Of a stretch of DNA of 64,000 nt, positions 38,582 through 47,545 are shown one piece after another. Both the position numbers and the translations under genes were made by a program. Position 1 is the stretch's first letter, and each line of letters starts with the position of its first letter. The notes below the pieces were generated by a model. That model was given only the letters and a program-made list of their open reading frames with translations, made no database searches and was not told the DNA's origin. Source of the stretch: Streptococcus mitis (GTDB taxonomy: Bacteria; Bacillota; Bacilli; Lactobacillales; Streptococcaceae); assembly GCF_000722695.1 (NCBI RefSeq), contig NZ_JPFU01000013.1, forward strand, positions 248,001-312,000. The letters run 5' to 3'.

Positions 38582-39119
38582 TTCCCATCATCTTTTTATT
38601 GATTTTTTCAATCAGATCGTATTCTTCATCGTCATTCTCTAAGGTCCTACTTATTGCCTTTGCTTTATCATACGTTTCACGAATAAATTCTGGTTGTTTT
38701 GAAGCTTTGTAATGAATCTTCAAGAATTTCAACGAAGATACCATAGAAGCATTGTATTCCCAATGGTTCTTCAACAGACACCTGATAAATACTCTAATGA
38801 TTTCCTGTTCTTGATACAAAAGACTTGTTTCATGATGTTCAAAATACTTTAACGAAATATAATCACAATAGTAAATCATGATATTAGATATCCAAGCAAA
38901 AGTGTATTCTTGGACTTCCCTAGTTAGTTCATAGCGTAGAGCTGTCCTTAACACCTGAACTTCTTTAAGCGTAATTTCTTTAGCAGAAGCTGCATCAAAA
39001 AGCTTTGAGCGCCAGCCTGAAATGCTATCTAAAGAACTTCTATAATTGGTATATAAGGTAAAGATTGACACAATTGCACCTAACAGAGCCGCAAATAATC
39101 CAATCACTAATTCATTCAT
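38574..39119 (-). CDS. Membrane-anchored protein of unknown function
   Basis: 181 residues: one N-terminal membrane segment (LVIGLFAALLGAIVSIFTLY), then a mostly helical cytoplasmic part with charged and aromatic residues. Domain not recognised. Low GC and its coupling with the 115-residue membrane protein suggest a two-gene accessory module; a defence or toxin role is only a guess. Confidence 0.7.
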   Translation of the reverse strand: MNELVIGLFAALLGAIVSIFTLYTNYRSSLDSISGWRSKLFDAASAKEITLKEVQVLRTALRYELTREVQEYTFAWISNIMIYYCDYISLKYFEHHETSLLYQEQEIIRVFIRCLLKNHWEYNASMVSSLKFLKIHYKASKQPEFIRETYDKAKAISRTLENDDEEYDLIEKINKKMMGSA

Positions 39120-39181
39120 CTTTATATCCTATATTCACTTTCTAAGATTTATTTTGACTGACATAAATTAAACAGAACAAC

Positions 39182-39931
39182 CTACTTAGCTTCTTCTGGT
39201 TGTGTTGGGGCAATTTTTTTGCTTGGTTTGCGTTTTTTATAGCGACTACGGATAGCGTTGAGACGGTCACGGAGATCGGCATAGTGCTTCTTATCTGGAT
39301 AAGCATAGGCGTTGATTGCAGTAAAGTCCACAAGGAAGTCATAGATTTCTTGTAGTTTCGCACGGACTTCTTTGTTTTGACTAGGTGCCTTGCCTTTTTG
39401 CTCAGCCAAGCGCTCCTTATAGGCTTTTTCAAACTGAGCCTGCGCCTTTGTCAAGGTTTCCACATGAGTTGTCAAATGCAGGGTTGAAAGAGCAGTTTGG
39501 TAGTCAGTATCTTTTAGCTCCTTGAGCAAATGGTTAATAGCTTCTGTCTCTTTTTCGTAGCTCATACTCGTTAGCCCAGCATAATTTTTGAAAAGTTTGC
39601 TGAGTTTGTCGTAAGCTTCCTTGCTACTTGCCTCTTTCACACGAGAGAAGGCCTCGACCAAACCAGTCAAGGTAGAAAGCGCATCATCACGCTCACAATC
39701 AGACGCTTCCAGACTAGCCACCGTTTGACTGGACTTGGAACGGTGCAAACCAGCTTGCAAGGTCTCAAGAAGTTTCTCCATATCCCCAAGCTTCGTTTCG
39801 TAAACCTGCTAAGACTTATTGGCTTTTGTAAAAGCCAATAAGTCGTTCTTGCTCTCAGATAGAAGTTAGAAGAATTCGTTATCATCAAGAGATTTTATTT
39901 GTAAACCTGTCACACCATACATCTGTTTCAT
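39182..39931 (-). pseudogene. Hypothetical gene broken by two in-frame stop codons
   Basis: The frame starts with GAAGG and ATG at 39931 (MKQMYGVTGLQIKSLDD), meets TAA at codon 22 and TAG at codon 41, then runs open for 199 codons from the ATG at 39781 (MEKLLETLQAGLHRSKSSQT) to a Lys-rich end. All parts are in one frame, so the intact gene would be about 249 residues. The ATG at 39781 has no good ribosome site. Largely helical, family not recognised. Codon 41 lies just after a perfect 32-base palindrome. Confidence 0.7.
39813..39844. repeat. Perfect 15-bp-arm palindrome inside the broken gene
   Basis: GACTTATTGGCTTTT, GT, AAAAGCCAATAAGTC. Every arm base pairs. It is not followed by a T-run on either strand, so it is not a normal terminator. 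Confidence 0.9.
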
Positions 39932-39976
39932 ATACTACCTTCTTTCGTTTTTAAATATATGCTGTTATTATTAAAA

Positions 39977-40150
39977 TGATTATTTTTAGGAATATTATCC
40001 CTAGTAAAATTTAATACTTTCCTTTTTAAGGAAAATGAGAAATATGCTGCATAAAACTTATCCATTTTAGGAATAAGCTCACTTTATTAAAAAAGAATTT
40101 GTCCTTTTTAGGGCAAAGTTATCTGATGATTAGAATAGTCTATCCAAAAA
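39977..40150. repeat. Array of palindromic sites with a 41-bp period
   Basis: Sites of the form TTNTCC-WTTTTA-GGAAWAA. The TCC ends fall at 40022, 40063, 40104 and 40145 (spacing 41, 41, 41) and the GG pairs at 39989, 40030, 40070 and 40111. Best copies are CTTATCCATTTTAGGAATAAG and TTTGTCCTTTTTAGGGCAAA. The DNA between sites is not conserved. It lies between the methyltransferase gene and the broken gene in AT-rich DNA. Confidence 0.7.
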
Positions 40151-40209
40151 AAAGATGGGTTTTGTATATCTATTCATTTCAAAAGTATATTTATCAACTA
40201 AATATTACG

Positions 40210-41508
40210 TCAATCATTATTTGAAAGCGATGAATAATATTGATCTAATAACTTTACACATTCTTGAGCAATTGCTTGTGCTAATTGTGGAGGAACTGCA
40301 TTACCTACATGTTCACAACGCTTGCTATGTGTTCCAAAAAATTTATATTTGAGAGGAAATCCTGTAATGGTAGCTGCTTCCCTTACAGTTATACTTCTAT
40401 GTTCCTTAGGATGAACTGGAAAATTACTGTGCCCAGGGACCAATGTTGGACTCGGAGAATTACCATCTAATCTCATAGTAGAACCTCTTGAATAGAATTT
40501 ACTGATTTTCAAATCAGCAGGGAGTTCATCAATATGATTAGCTATACTATCTCCTTCAGGGATATATTTAAAACGTTCAATCGTTCTTGGGCTATGATTC
40601 ATTGGATGATTATCAGCATCTTCATGATCACTATAATCAATCATTGCCAATGCATCATTAACAGTTTTAACACGTGGAAGTTTTAAATATTTTTTTGATA
40701 AATAAGGCTTAAAAACAGATTCACTCATATACTTAGGTTCCGGAAACGAAAAATCTATTTCAATATCATTACGAACAGCCACAATGATAACTCGTTCACG
40801 CTTTGTTGAAGAACCATACCAAGAAGCATTTAAAATAGAAGTATAAACTTTATAACCTAAACGATCATAAATCCTTCTAATATCCTCCATTACTGATATA
40901 TAATTCTCAGATTTTTCAATACGAGAAAGTAGAGATTTTTTCTTATTTCTAAGTTTTTTTCCTTCTTCCTCGAATTCTGGAGTAACTTGTTGAATTTTAC
41001 GAAGTGCTGCTTTACGTCCCTTGTAATTTTCAAGTTCTGTCCAAAGTTTCATTATTTCTTCTTTTAATTCATCTTCATCATCTTGTCCAATATAAATTTT
41101 TGCATTCAAAATTCCTGGAACATTTTCTACAATCGAAATCTTTGGTAAAAATTCCTCTACCAGTTCTAATTGTTTATGGTAAAGATAATTACGTTCGTCA
41201 ATAGGATTACGTTCACCTGCTAGACTGAAACTCTTGCAGACAACACCGCCAAAAAAAACATCTATTTCTCCCTGTTCTACTTCTAAACGTTGACGTAATG
41301 CAACAGGATTTAAGTCTGTAATAGAAGTGTTGTCCACAACAGCTTTTTCTTCCACTAAGTTAGGATTATTGTAAACTAGTGTTTTCAAACAGTCATCAAC
41401 GAAATCATTAACATAGATTGTTCTAAAATTTTCCCACATGAAACCTAAATGAGAACCACCAGCACCAACAAAAGTCTCAAAAATAGTATAACCAGTATTT
41501 GCTGTCAT
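40210..41508 (-). CDS. DNA (cytosine-5) methyltransferase, type II R-M
   Basis: 432 residues. Motif I FETFVGAGGSHLGF (10-23), catalytic motif IV as GGVVCKSFS (87-95, cysteine 91) instead of the usual G-PPC-Q-FS, motif VI ENV (128-130), motif VIII STKRERVIIVAV, and motif X GNAVPPQLAQAIA near the C-terminus. A charged helical insert of about 70 residues (140-210) is unusual. The variable region before motif IX sets the unknown target. Overlaps the nuclease gene by 4 bases (ATGA). Confidence 0.9.
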   Translation of the reverse strand: MTANTGYTIFETFVGAGGSHLGFMWENFRTIYVNDFVDDCLKTLVYNNPNLVEEKAVVDNTSITDLNPVALRQRLEVEQGEIDVFFGGVVCKSFSLAGERNPIDERNYLYHKQLELVEEFLPKISIVENVPGILNAKIYIGQDDEDELKEEIMKLWTELENYKGRKAALRKIQQVTPEFEEEGKKLRNKKKSLLSRIEKSENYISVMEDIRRIYDRLGYKVYTSILNASWYGSSTKRERVIIVAVRNDIEIDFSFPEPKYMSESVFKPYLSKKYLKLPRVKTVNDALAMIDYSDHEDADNHPMNHSPRTIERFKYIPEGDSIANHIDELPADLKISKFYSRGSTMRLDGNSPSPTLVPGHSNFPVHPKEHRSITVREAATITGFPLKYKFFGTHSKRCEHVGNAVPPQLAQAIAQECVKLLDQYYSSLSNND

Positions 41509-42656
41509 TTTAATATTTCCCTCATTAAGTCTTTCTTAATCTTTATATATTCATCAACATAGTTTTGAGCCACTGAAAATTCCTCAATTCTCTCACATCT
41601 ACTCTTACTCGTTAAATCTTTTGGAATAAAATTAATTGTTCTTTTCGCACTTCGAGGCTCGAACGAGATACATCCAATATCGTCTCTCATAATATTCAAC
41701 CAACTTGAAATATAACGACTATCGCTATCTGTCAAAAAGAGAACATCTTTGCCATTATATTTGTCACGTATTTTCTCAGCAATTTCAGTATTTCTAAGTG
41801 AAACAATACCGCCTTCATTAGCATTTTCTTCTAAAACTGTCATCAATTCATCAATAAATGGAGCAATATAGTCCTCATAAATAGAATTGATAAATTCGGA
41901 CACTGATACATTCGACAGCGTTCCTGCTGCTTGGGTTAATTTATTATTTCTTCCAATTAATCCATAACTTGATAGCGAAATAAATGCATTTCTCCAATTT
42001 CTGTTATTAATAACAGGAATATTCCTCAAATAGCTTCGTTCTATTTCATCTCTGTTTAAGCAACCTTTAAATTCATGTAGCAATTTCAAAAACTGTAAAA
42101 GAATATAATGTTCAAAAATTCTTGTATCTCGTACATAGTACTGACAAATTGTGGTCAAATCATTTTCTAATGCTTCTGAAAGTTTCTTTAGTTCATTCTT
42201 ATCAATCAGACGAACACGATTATTATTTTCGTGCACTTCCAAGATAGATGAATTTTCAGGGTATCTGAAACGCCCTATATTCAAGTTTGTATTCCTAATA
42301 AATGAAGAAGGGATAACTAGTACATTATTATTACAATCAGAAGAATAAGATATATTTGCAAATCTACGTGGACTAATTTTCTCATCCTGAAAGTACTCAT
42401 ACTGGAAAAGTTGTCCTACTCCACGAACATATTCAGTTACTCCAATATCTGCCCTCTTACATTCTAAAATAGCCTTCATCTCATCTTTACTGCTATCATA
42501 GATTATAAAATCAGAGGTGATACCATTTATAAATTCTATTTCACGCTCAAATTGACTGGAATTTGGAAAATTAAATAACACTTTAATATTTTCTTGGATA
42601 TCACAGCTATCAAAAATTCGTTTTTGAAATTCTTTTTCTTGAATGGTTTCTGACAT
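41505..42656 (-). CDS. Putative type II restriction endonuclease
   Basis: 383 residues. N-terminal PD-(D/E)XK-like core: TSDFIIYD (D49), AILECKR (E65-x-K67), then RGVGQLFQYEYF with the GQ seen in several nucleases of this fold. The remainder is helical with a winged-helix-like part near 225-260. It is directly upstream of and overlapping the cytosine methyltransferase gene, which is the main reason for the call. Specificity unknown. Confidence 0.8.
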   Translation of the reverse strand: MSETIQEKEFQKRIFDSCDIQENIKVLFNFPNSSQFEREIEFINGITSDFIIYDSSKDEMKAILECKRADIGVTEYVRGVGQLFQYEYFQDEKISPRRFANISYSSDCNNNVLVIPSSFIRNTNLNIGRFRYPENSSILEVHENNNRVRLIDKNELKKLSEALENDLTTICQYYVRDTRIFEHYILLQFLKLLHEFKGCLNRDEIERSYLRNIPVINNRNWRNAFISLSSYGLIGRNNKLTQAAGTLSNVSVSEFINSIYEDYIAPFIDELMTVLEENANEGGIVSLRNTEIAEKIRDKYNGKDVLFLTDSDSRYISSWLNIMRDDIGCISFEPRSAKRTINFIPKDLTSKSRCERIEEFSVAQNYVDEYIKIKKDLMREILK

Positions 42657-42752
42657 AGTTGTTAGTTCTCTTTCAAATAAATAGTAAAGCAGTTTTTTTA
42701 AAACTAATATTCACTAACAGATAGAAGTAAATATTGTCACTGCTAAATTCCT

Positions 42753-44702
42753 CTAAAACACCATCTCCCCACTCTCTTCCAGCGTAAACTTGATATTGTC
42801 TTCAATCCACTTACGGCGTGGTTCAACTTTGTCACCCATGAGGACATTGACGCGACGTTCGGCGCGAGCTAGGTCTTCAATTGTGACACGGATGAGGGTA
42901 CGGGTTTCTGGATTCATAGTTGTTTCCCAGAGCTGGTCCGCATTCATCTCACCAAGACCTTTGTAGCGTTGGAGGGTAGCGCCTTTACCGAACTGCTTGC
43001 GGAGTTCTTCTAACTCACCATCCGTCCAAGCATAGGCCACTTCTTCTTTCTTGCCTTTTCCTTTGGACATCTTGTAAAGAGGAGGAAGAGCGATATAGAC
43101 ATGACCTGCCTCAACTAGGGGACGCATGTAGCGGTAGAAAAATGTCAAGAGTAAAGTCTGAATGTGGGCACCGTCGGTGTCCGCATCGGTCATGATAATG
43201 ATCTTATCATAGTTGGTATCTTCAATAGAGAAGTCTGCTCCAACACCTGCACCGATGGTATAAATCATGGTATTGATTTCTTCATTTTTGAGGATATCCG
43301 CCATCTTGGCCTTGGCTGTATTGATAACCTTACCACGAAGAGGTAGAATAGCCTGGAACTTGCGGTCACGGCCTTGTTTGGCAGAACCACCGGCAGAGTC
43401 ACCCTCGACTAGATAGAGTTCATTCTTAGTTGGATTCTTGGACTGAGCAGGTGTCAATTTCCCAGACAATAAGCCCTTGTCTTTTTTATTTTTCTTCCCA
43501 TTTCGGCTTTCATCACGCGCCTTACGTGCCGCTTCGCGAGCATCACGGGCCTTGATAGCCTTGCGGATGAGGTTAGAAGCCAATTCACCATTTTCCATAA
43601 GGAAGAAGGTCAACTTATCAGCCACAATTCCATCCACAACAGGACGAGCCAGTGGGCTTCCCAATTTGTCCTTAGTCTGGCCTTCAAACTGGAGGTGTTC
43701 TTCAGGAACCAAGATAGAAAGAACGGCTGCTAGTCCCTCACGATAGTCTGAACCTTCAAGGTTTTTGTCCTTTTCCTTGAGAAGACCTGTCTTACGCGCG
43801 TAGTCATTCATGACCTTGGTAATGGCAGACTTAAGTCCAGTCTCGTGCGTCCCACCATCCTTGGTACGAACGTTATTGACAAAGGATAGAATGTTATCTG
43901 AAAATCCGTCATTATACTGAAGCGCAACTTCCACTTGGAAACCATTATCTTCCCCCTCAAAGTACAGAACTGGTGTCAAGGTTTCCTTGTCTTCGTTGAG
44001 GTAAGAAACAAAGTCCTGAACTCCGTTTTCATAATGAAACTCAATCGCTTCATCTGTTCGCTTGTCCGTCAAAGACAAGGTCACATTTTTCAAGAGAAAT
44101 GCTGACTCATTAAGGCGCTCTGAAATGGTATTATACTTGAAGTCTGTCGTAGAAAAGATGGTTGCATCAGGCATAAACGTAACTTTAGTACCTGTTTTAG
44201 ACTTGGGCGCTGTACCGATTTTCTTCAAAGTCGTGACAGGTTTTCCACCATTTTCAAAACGTTGCTTGTAGATTGCCCCATCACGGGTGATTTCAACTTC
44301 TAACCAGCTAGAAAGAGCGTTAACAACGGAAGAACCAACCCCGTGGAGACCACCAGATGTCTTGTAGCCACCCTGACCGAATTTCCCTCCGGCATGAAGA
44401 ATTGTGAAGATAACCTCAACTGTTGGGATTCCCATAGCGTGCATTCCAGTCGGCATCCCACGACCATGGTCTTGCACAGTCAAACTCCCGTCTTTATTGA
44501 TGGTGACATCAATACGGTCACCAAATCCAGACAAGGCCTCATCGACTGCATTGTCGACAATTTCCCAGACGAGGTGATGGAGACCTGCCCCATCAGTCGA
44601 TCCGATATACATCCCTGGACGTTTACGGACGGCATCCAACCCTTCTAACACCTGAATGGCATCATCATTATAATTATTAATATTGATTTCCTTTTTTGAC
44701 AC
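42753..44702 (-). CDS. parE: DNA topoisomerase IV subunit B
   Basis: ATPase subunit of topoisomerase IV, 649 residues with a GTG start preceded by AGGAGG. GHKL ATPase motifs (EIVDNAVDEA, DHGRGMP, GGLHGVGSSVVNALS), then TOPRIM motifs (EGDSAGGSAKQGRDR, DADTDGAHI) and C-terminal RYKGLGEMN. Divergent from plsY. Confidence 0.97.
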   Translation of the reverse strand: MSKKEININNYNDDAIQVLEGLDAVRKRPGMYIGSTDGAGLHHLVWEIVDNAVDEALSGFGDRIDVTINKDGSLTVQDHGRGMPTGMHAMGIPTVEVIFTILHAGGKFGQGGYKTSGGLHGVGSSVVNALSSWLEVEITRDGAIYKQRFENGGKPVTTLKKIGTAPKSKTGTKVTFMPDATIFSTTDFKYNTISERLNESAFLLKNVTLSLTDKRTDEAIEFHYENGVQDFVSYLNEDKETLTPVLYFEGEDNGFQVEVALQYNDGFSDNILSFVNNVRTKDGGTHETGLKSAITKVMNDYARKTGLLKEKDKNLEGSDYREGLAAVLSILVPEEHLQFEGQTKDKLGSPLARPVVDGIVADKLTFFLMENGELASNLIRKAIKARDAREAARKARDESRNGKKNKKDKGLLSGKLTPAQSKNPTKNELYLVEGDSAGGSAKQGRDRKFQAILPLRGKVINTAKAKMADILKNEEINTMIYTIGAGVGADFSIEDTNYDKIIIMTDADTDGAHIQTLLLTFFYRYMRPLVEAGHVYIALPPLYKMSKGKGKKEEVAYAWTDGELEELRKQFGKGATLQRYKGLGEMNADQLWETTMNPETRTLIRVTIEDLARAERRVNVLMGDKVEPRRKWIEDNIKFTLEESGEMVF

Positions 44703-44731
44703 AAGGAACCTCCTATTCGTTCATCTTTACT

Positions 44732-44760
44732 ATTCTACAGGTTTTCCAAGGATTTTGCAA
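44732..44760 (-). promoter_or_regulatory. Promoter of parE
   Basis: Minus strand TTGCAA, 17 bases, TAGAAT, 29 bases before the GTG start. Confidence 0.75.
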
Positions 44761-44835
44761 AATTTTTCTTTCTCCGATGTGACAATTTCAGCAGATTTCA
44801 GCAGAGATTCTCTGCCTTTCTTTCCCAATTCATGA

Positions 44836-44841
44836 TATAAT
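44836..44841 (+). promoter_or_regulatory. Extended -10 of plsY
   Basis: TGATATAAT with only six bases between the -10 hexamer and the plsY ATG, so the transcript would start at or next to the start codon. No clear -35 and no ribosome site. Confidence 0.65.
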
Positions 44842-44847
44842 AGAAGT

Positions 44848-45489
44848 ATGATTACAATAGTTTTATTAATCCTAGCCTATCTGCTGGGTTCGATTCCGTC
44901 TGGTCTCTGGATTGGACAAGTATTCTTTCAAATCAATCTGCGCGAGCATGGTTCTGGAAATACTGGAACAACCAACACCTTTCGCATTTTAGGCAAGAAA
45001 GCTGGTATGTCAACCTTTGTGATTGACTTTTTTAAAGGAACCCTAGCAACGCTTCTTCCGATTATCTTTCACCTTCAAGGTGTTTCGCCTCTTATCTTTG
45101 GACTTTTAGCTGTTATTGGACATACCTTTCCTATCTTTGCAGGATTTAAGGGTGGCAAGGCTGTCGCAACCAGTGCTGGTGTGATTTTTGGATTTGCGCC
45201 TGTCTTCTGTCTCTATCTAGCGGTTGTTTTCTTTGGAACCCTCTATCTTGGTAGTATGATTTCGCTGTCTAGTGTCACAGCATCTATCGCAGCCGTCATC
45301 GGAGTTCTACTCTTTCCACTTTTTGGTTTTATCCTGAGCAACTATGACCCTCTCTTTATCGCTATTATCCTAGCACTTGCTAGTTTGATTATCATTCGTC
45401 ATAAGGATAATATCGCTCGTATCAAAAATAAAACTGAAAATTTGGTTCCTTGGGGATTAAACCTAACCCACCAACATCCTAAAAAATAA
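44848..45489 (+). CDS. plsY: Glycerol-3-phosphate acyltransferase PlsY
   Basis: Membrane enzyme that acylates glycerol-3-phosphate from acyl-phosphate, the first step of phospholipid synthesis. 213 residues with about five membrane segments; the family motifs are [26 protein letters not shown] and [13 protein letters not shown]. The usual N-terminus starts at this ATG, which lies six bases after a -10 box, so the mRNA is probably leaderless. Confidence 0.95.
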   Translation: MITIVLLILAYLLGSIPSGLWIGQVFFQINLREHGSGNTGTTNTFRILGKKAGMSTFVIDFFKGTLATLLPIIFHLQGVSPLIFGLLAVIGHTFPIFAGFKGGKAVATSAGVIFGFAPVFCLYLAVVFFGTLYLGSMISLSSVTASIAAVIGVLLFPLFGFILSNYDPLFIAIILALASLIIIRHKDNIARIKNKTENLVPWGLNLTHQHPKK

Positions 45490-45520
45490 AACGCCAGTTT
45501 GAACAGAACTGACGTTTTTT
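45486..45520. terminator. Convergent terminator between plsY and the ABC permease gene
   Basis: AAAACG-C-CAGTT, 7-base loop, AACTG-A-CGTTTT with T-runs on both strands. Confidence 0.85.
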
Positions 45521-45527
45521 TGTATGC

Positions 45528-46484
45528 TTATTTTGATTTGATATAGTTGATACCATCTGCTTTTGGTGCGACTGCTTTTCCAAAGAAGGCTGCCAAGACT
45601 AGAATTGTCAAAACATAAGGTGCGATTTGAAGGTAAACCGCTGGCACTCCTTGTAGGAACGGCAATTGAGAACCGATAACAGCCAAACTTTGTGAAAGTC
45701 CAAAGAAAAGACTAGAAAGCATGGCTCCGATTGGGTTCCATTTACCAAAGATCATCGCAGCAAGGGCGATAAATCCAGGTCCGACAATAGTTGTCACTGA
45801 GAAGTTAACTGAGATTGATTGAGCATAAATCGCTCCCCCAATTCCACCCAAGAAACCTGAAATGATAACCCCTAAATATCTCATCTTGTAGACATTGATT
45901 CCCAAAGTATCCGCTGCTTGAGGGTGTTCACCGACAGAGCGGAGACGAAGACCAAAGCGAGTTTTGAAGAGGATAAACCAAGCAAGGAATGAGAAGGCAA
46001 TCGCGATATAACCTAGCAGACTTGTTGATTTGAAGAAGATATCACCAATCACTGGGATATTTGCCAAGACTGGGAAGTCAAAGCGTCCAAAAGTCTGACT
46101 TAAGTTATCTGTTTGCCCTTTGTTATAAAGCACTTTCACTAAGAAAACAGCCAAGGCTGGCGCCATCAAGTTCAAAACCGTACCGCTGACAACATGGTCT
46201 GCACGGAAATGAACCGTTGCTGCTGCGTGGATGATAGAAAAGATTCCCCCTACCACTCCTGCTACAAGCAAGGATAGCCATGGAGTTGCTGCTCCAAATT
46301 GTTCTGCAAATTCAAGGTTAAAGACAACTCCAGAAAAGGCTCCCATAACCATAATTCCTTCAAGACCGACGTTTACCACACCACCACGTTCAGAGAAAAC
46401 GCCACCGATACTTGTAAAGATGAGGGGCGCTGAGTAAATCAGCATAGAAGACACCAAGAGGGTGAGCAAGGTTGTAATAGACAT
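45528..46484 (-). CDS. Nucleoside ABC transporter permease (second permease)
   Basis: 318-residue membrane protein of the BPD_transp_2 family, with GGVFSERGGVVNVGLEGIMVMGAF at the start of the channel and GANVY-type GINVYKMRYLGVIISG. It is the last gene of the uptake operon. With the 352-residue permease it forms the channel for nucleosides captured by PnrA. Confidence 0.9.
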   Translation of the reverse strand: MSITTLLTLLVSSMLIYSAPLIFTSIGGVFSERGGVVNVGLEGIMVMGAFSGVVFNLEFAEQFGAATPWLSLLVAGVVGGIFSIIHAAATVHFRADHVVSGTVLNLMAPALAVFLVKVLYNKGQTDNLSQTFGRFDFPVLANIPVIGDIFFKSTSLLGYIAIAFSFLAWFILFKTRFGLRLRSVGEHPQAADTLGINVYKMRYLGVIISGFLGGIGGAIYAQSISVNFSVTTIVGPGFIALAAMIFGKWNPIGAMLSSLFFGLSQSLAVIGSQLPFLQGVPAVYLQIAPYVLTILVLAAFFGKAVAPKADGINYIKSK

Positions 46485-46486
46485 CT

Positions 46487-47545
46487 TTACTTACCTCCTT
46501 TAACTTGTTTTTTCGGTTTGACAAAGCGTTCGATAAGGTAATGAACACTGACAAAGAAGATAATAGACGCTGTTACAATGCTGACAAGCTCAGACGGTAC
46601 CTGCGCCGCATTCATACCTGGGGCTCCAACTTGAAGGACACCAAATAGGAAGGCTGCAAAGAGGATACCAATTGGTGAGTTAGCAGCAAGCAGACTAACC
46701 GCCATCCCGTTAAATCCGACAGCTAAGGATGCCCCTTGAACATAGACGTTCTGGAAGGTTCCAAGTCCTTCAACAGCACCACCAAGACCTGCCAAGGCAC
46801 CTGAAATAATCATTGAGAGGATAATCGTTCTTTTTGCAGAAATACCAGCGTATTCTGAAGCATTAGGATTAAGACCAACAGCACGGATTTCAAAACCAAG
46901 GGTTGTTTTCTTGAGCATGAACCAAATAACTGCAACAGCAATAATGGCAAAGAAAATACCAATATTCATCCGCGAGTTACCAGTCAACTCAGCTAACCAA
47001 GGTGTCTGGTAGGTTGCATTAGCCCCAACACGAATCGTCGAATCTGTACTTTGCATGAAGTCTTTAGGAAAGGCATGGATAAAGGCATTTCCTACATACA
47101 AGACAATGTAGTTCATCATGATGGTTACGATAACCTCTGATGTCCCTAGATAAGCTCTAAGGATACCTGGAATCGCTCCGACAATCCCACCAGCAATCAA
47201 GGCAATCACGATAGTTGCTAGAATCATCAAAGGACGTGGCATATCTGGATGCGACAAGGCAAACCAACCACTCAGAATCCAACCTGCCAAAGCCTGACCA
47301 GGAAGTCCGACGTTAAAGAAACCAGCACGACTGGCAACGGCAAAACCAAGACCAATCAAGACCAAAGGCCCCATTGCACGGAAGATTTCCCCAATCCCGC
47401 GTAGACTACCAAAGGCTGTATAGAACAATTCTTCATAGCCCCAAATAGCATCATAGCCGAAGATCCACATGACAATGGCCCCGAGTAAAATTCCTAGGAA
47501 GACAGAAATCAAGGGAACCGAAATTTGTTGTAATTTTTTAGACAT
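46487..47545 (-). CDS. Nucleoside ABC transporter permease (first permease)
   Basis: 352-residue polytopic membrane protein with GFFNVGLPGQALAGWI and AVGLNPNASEYAGIS. Start chosen at the ATG preceded by AAAGGAG; it overlaps the ATPase gene end by 8 bases, and the longer frame lacks a ribosome site. It pairs with the 318-residue permease two bases downstream. Confidence 0.9.
   Translation of the reverse strand: MSKKLQQISVPLISVFLGILLGAIVMWIFGYDAIWGYEELFYTAFGSLRGIGEIFRAMGPLVLIGLGFAVASRAGFFNVGLPGQALAGWILSGWFALSHPDMPRPLMILATIVIALIAGGIVGAIPGILRAYLGTSEVIVTIMMNYIVLYVGNAFIHAFPKDFMQSTDSTIRVGANATYQTPWLAELTGNSRMNIGIFFAIIAVAVIWFMLKKTTLGFEIRAVGLNPNASEYAGISAKRTIILSMIISGALAGLGGAVEGLGTFQNVYVQGASLAVGFNGMAVSLLAANSPIGILFAAFLFGVLQVGAPGMNAAQVPSELVSIVTASIIFFVSVHYLIERFVKPKKQVKGGK

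Noticed and set aside
39977..40150. CRISPR array reading of the 41-bp periodic repeats
   Set aside because: Repeats are short, degenerate and palindromic, the unconserved stretches are only about 20 bp, and no cas gene is in the window. Phased protein-binding sites fit better.
42657..42752. Control-protein (C-box) regulation of the R-M operon
   Set aside because: Only AT-rich DNA and a weak AGTTTT/AAAACT stem are seen upstream; no controller gene exists in the window.
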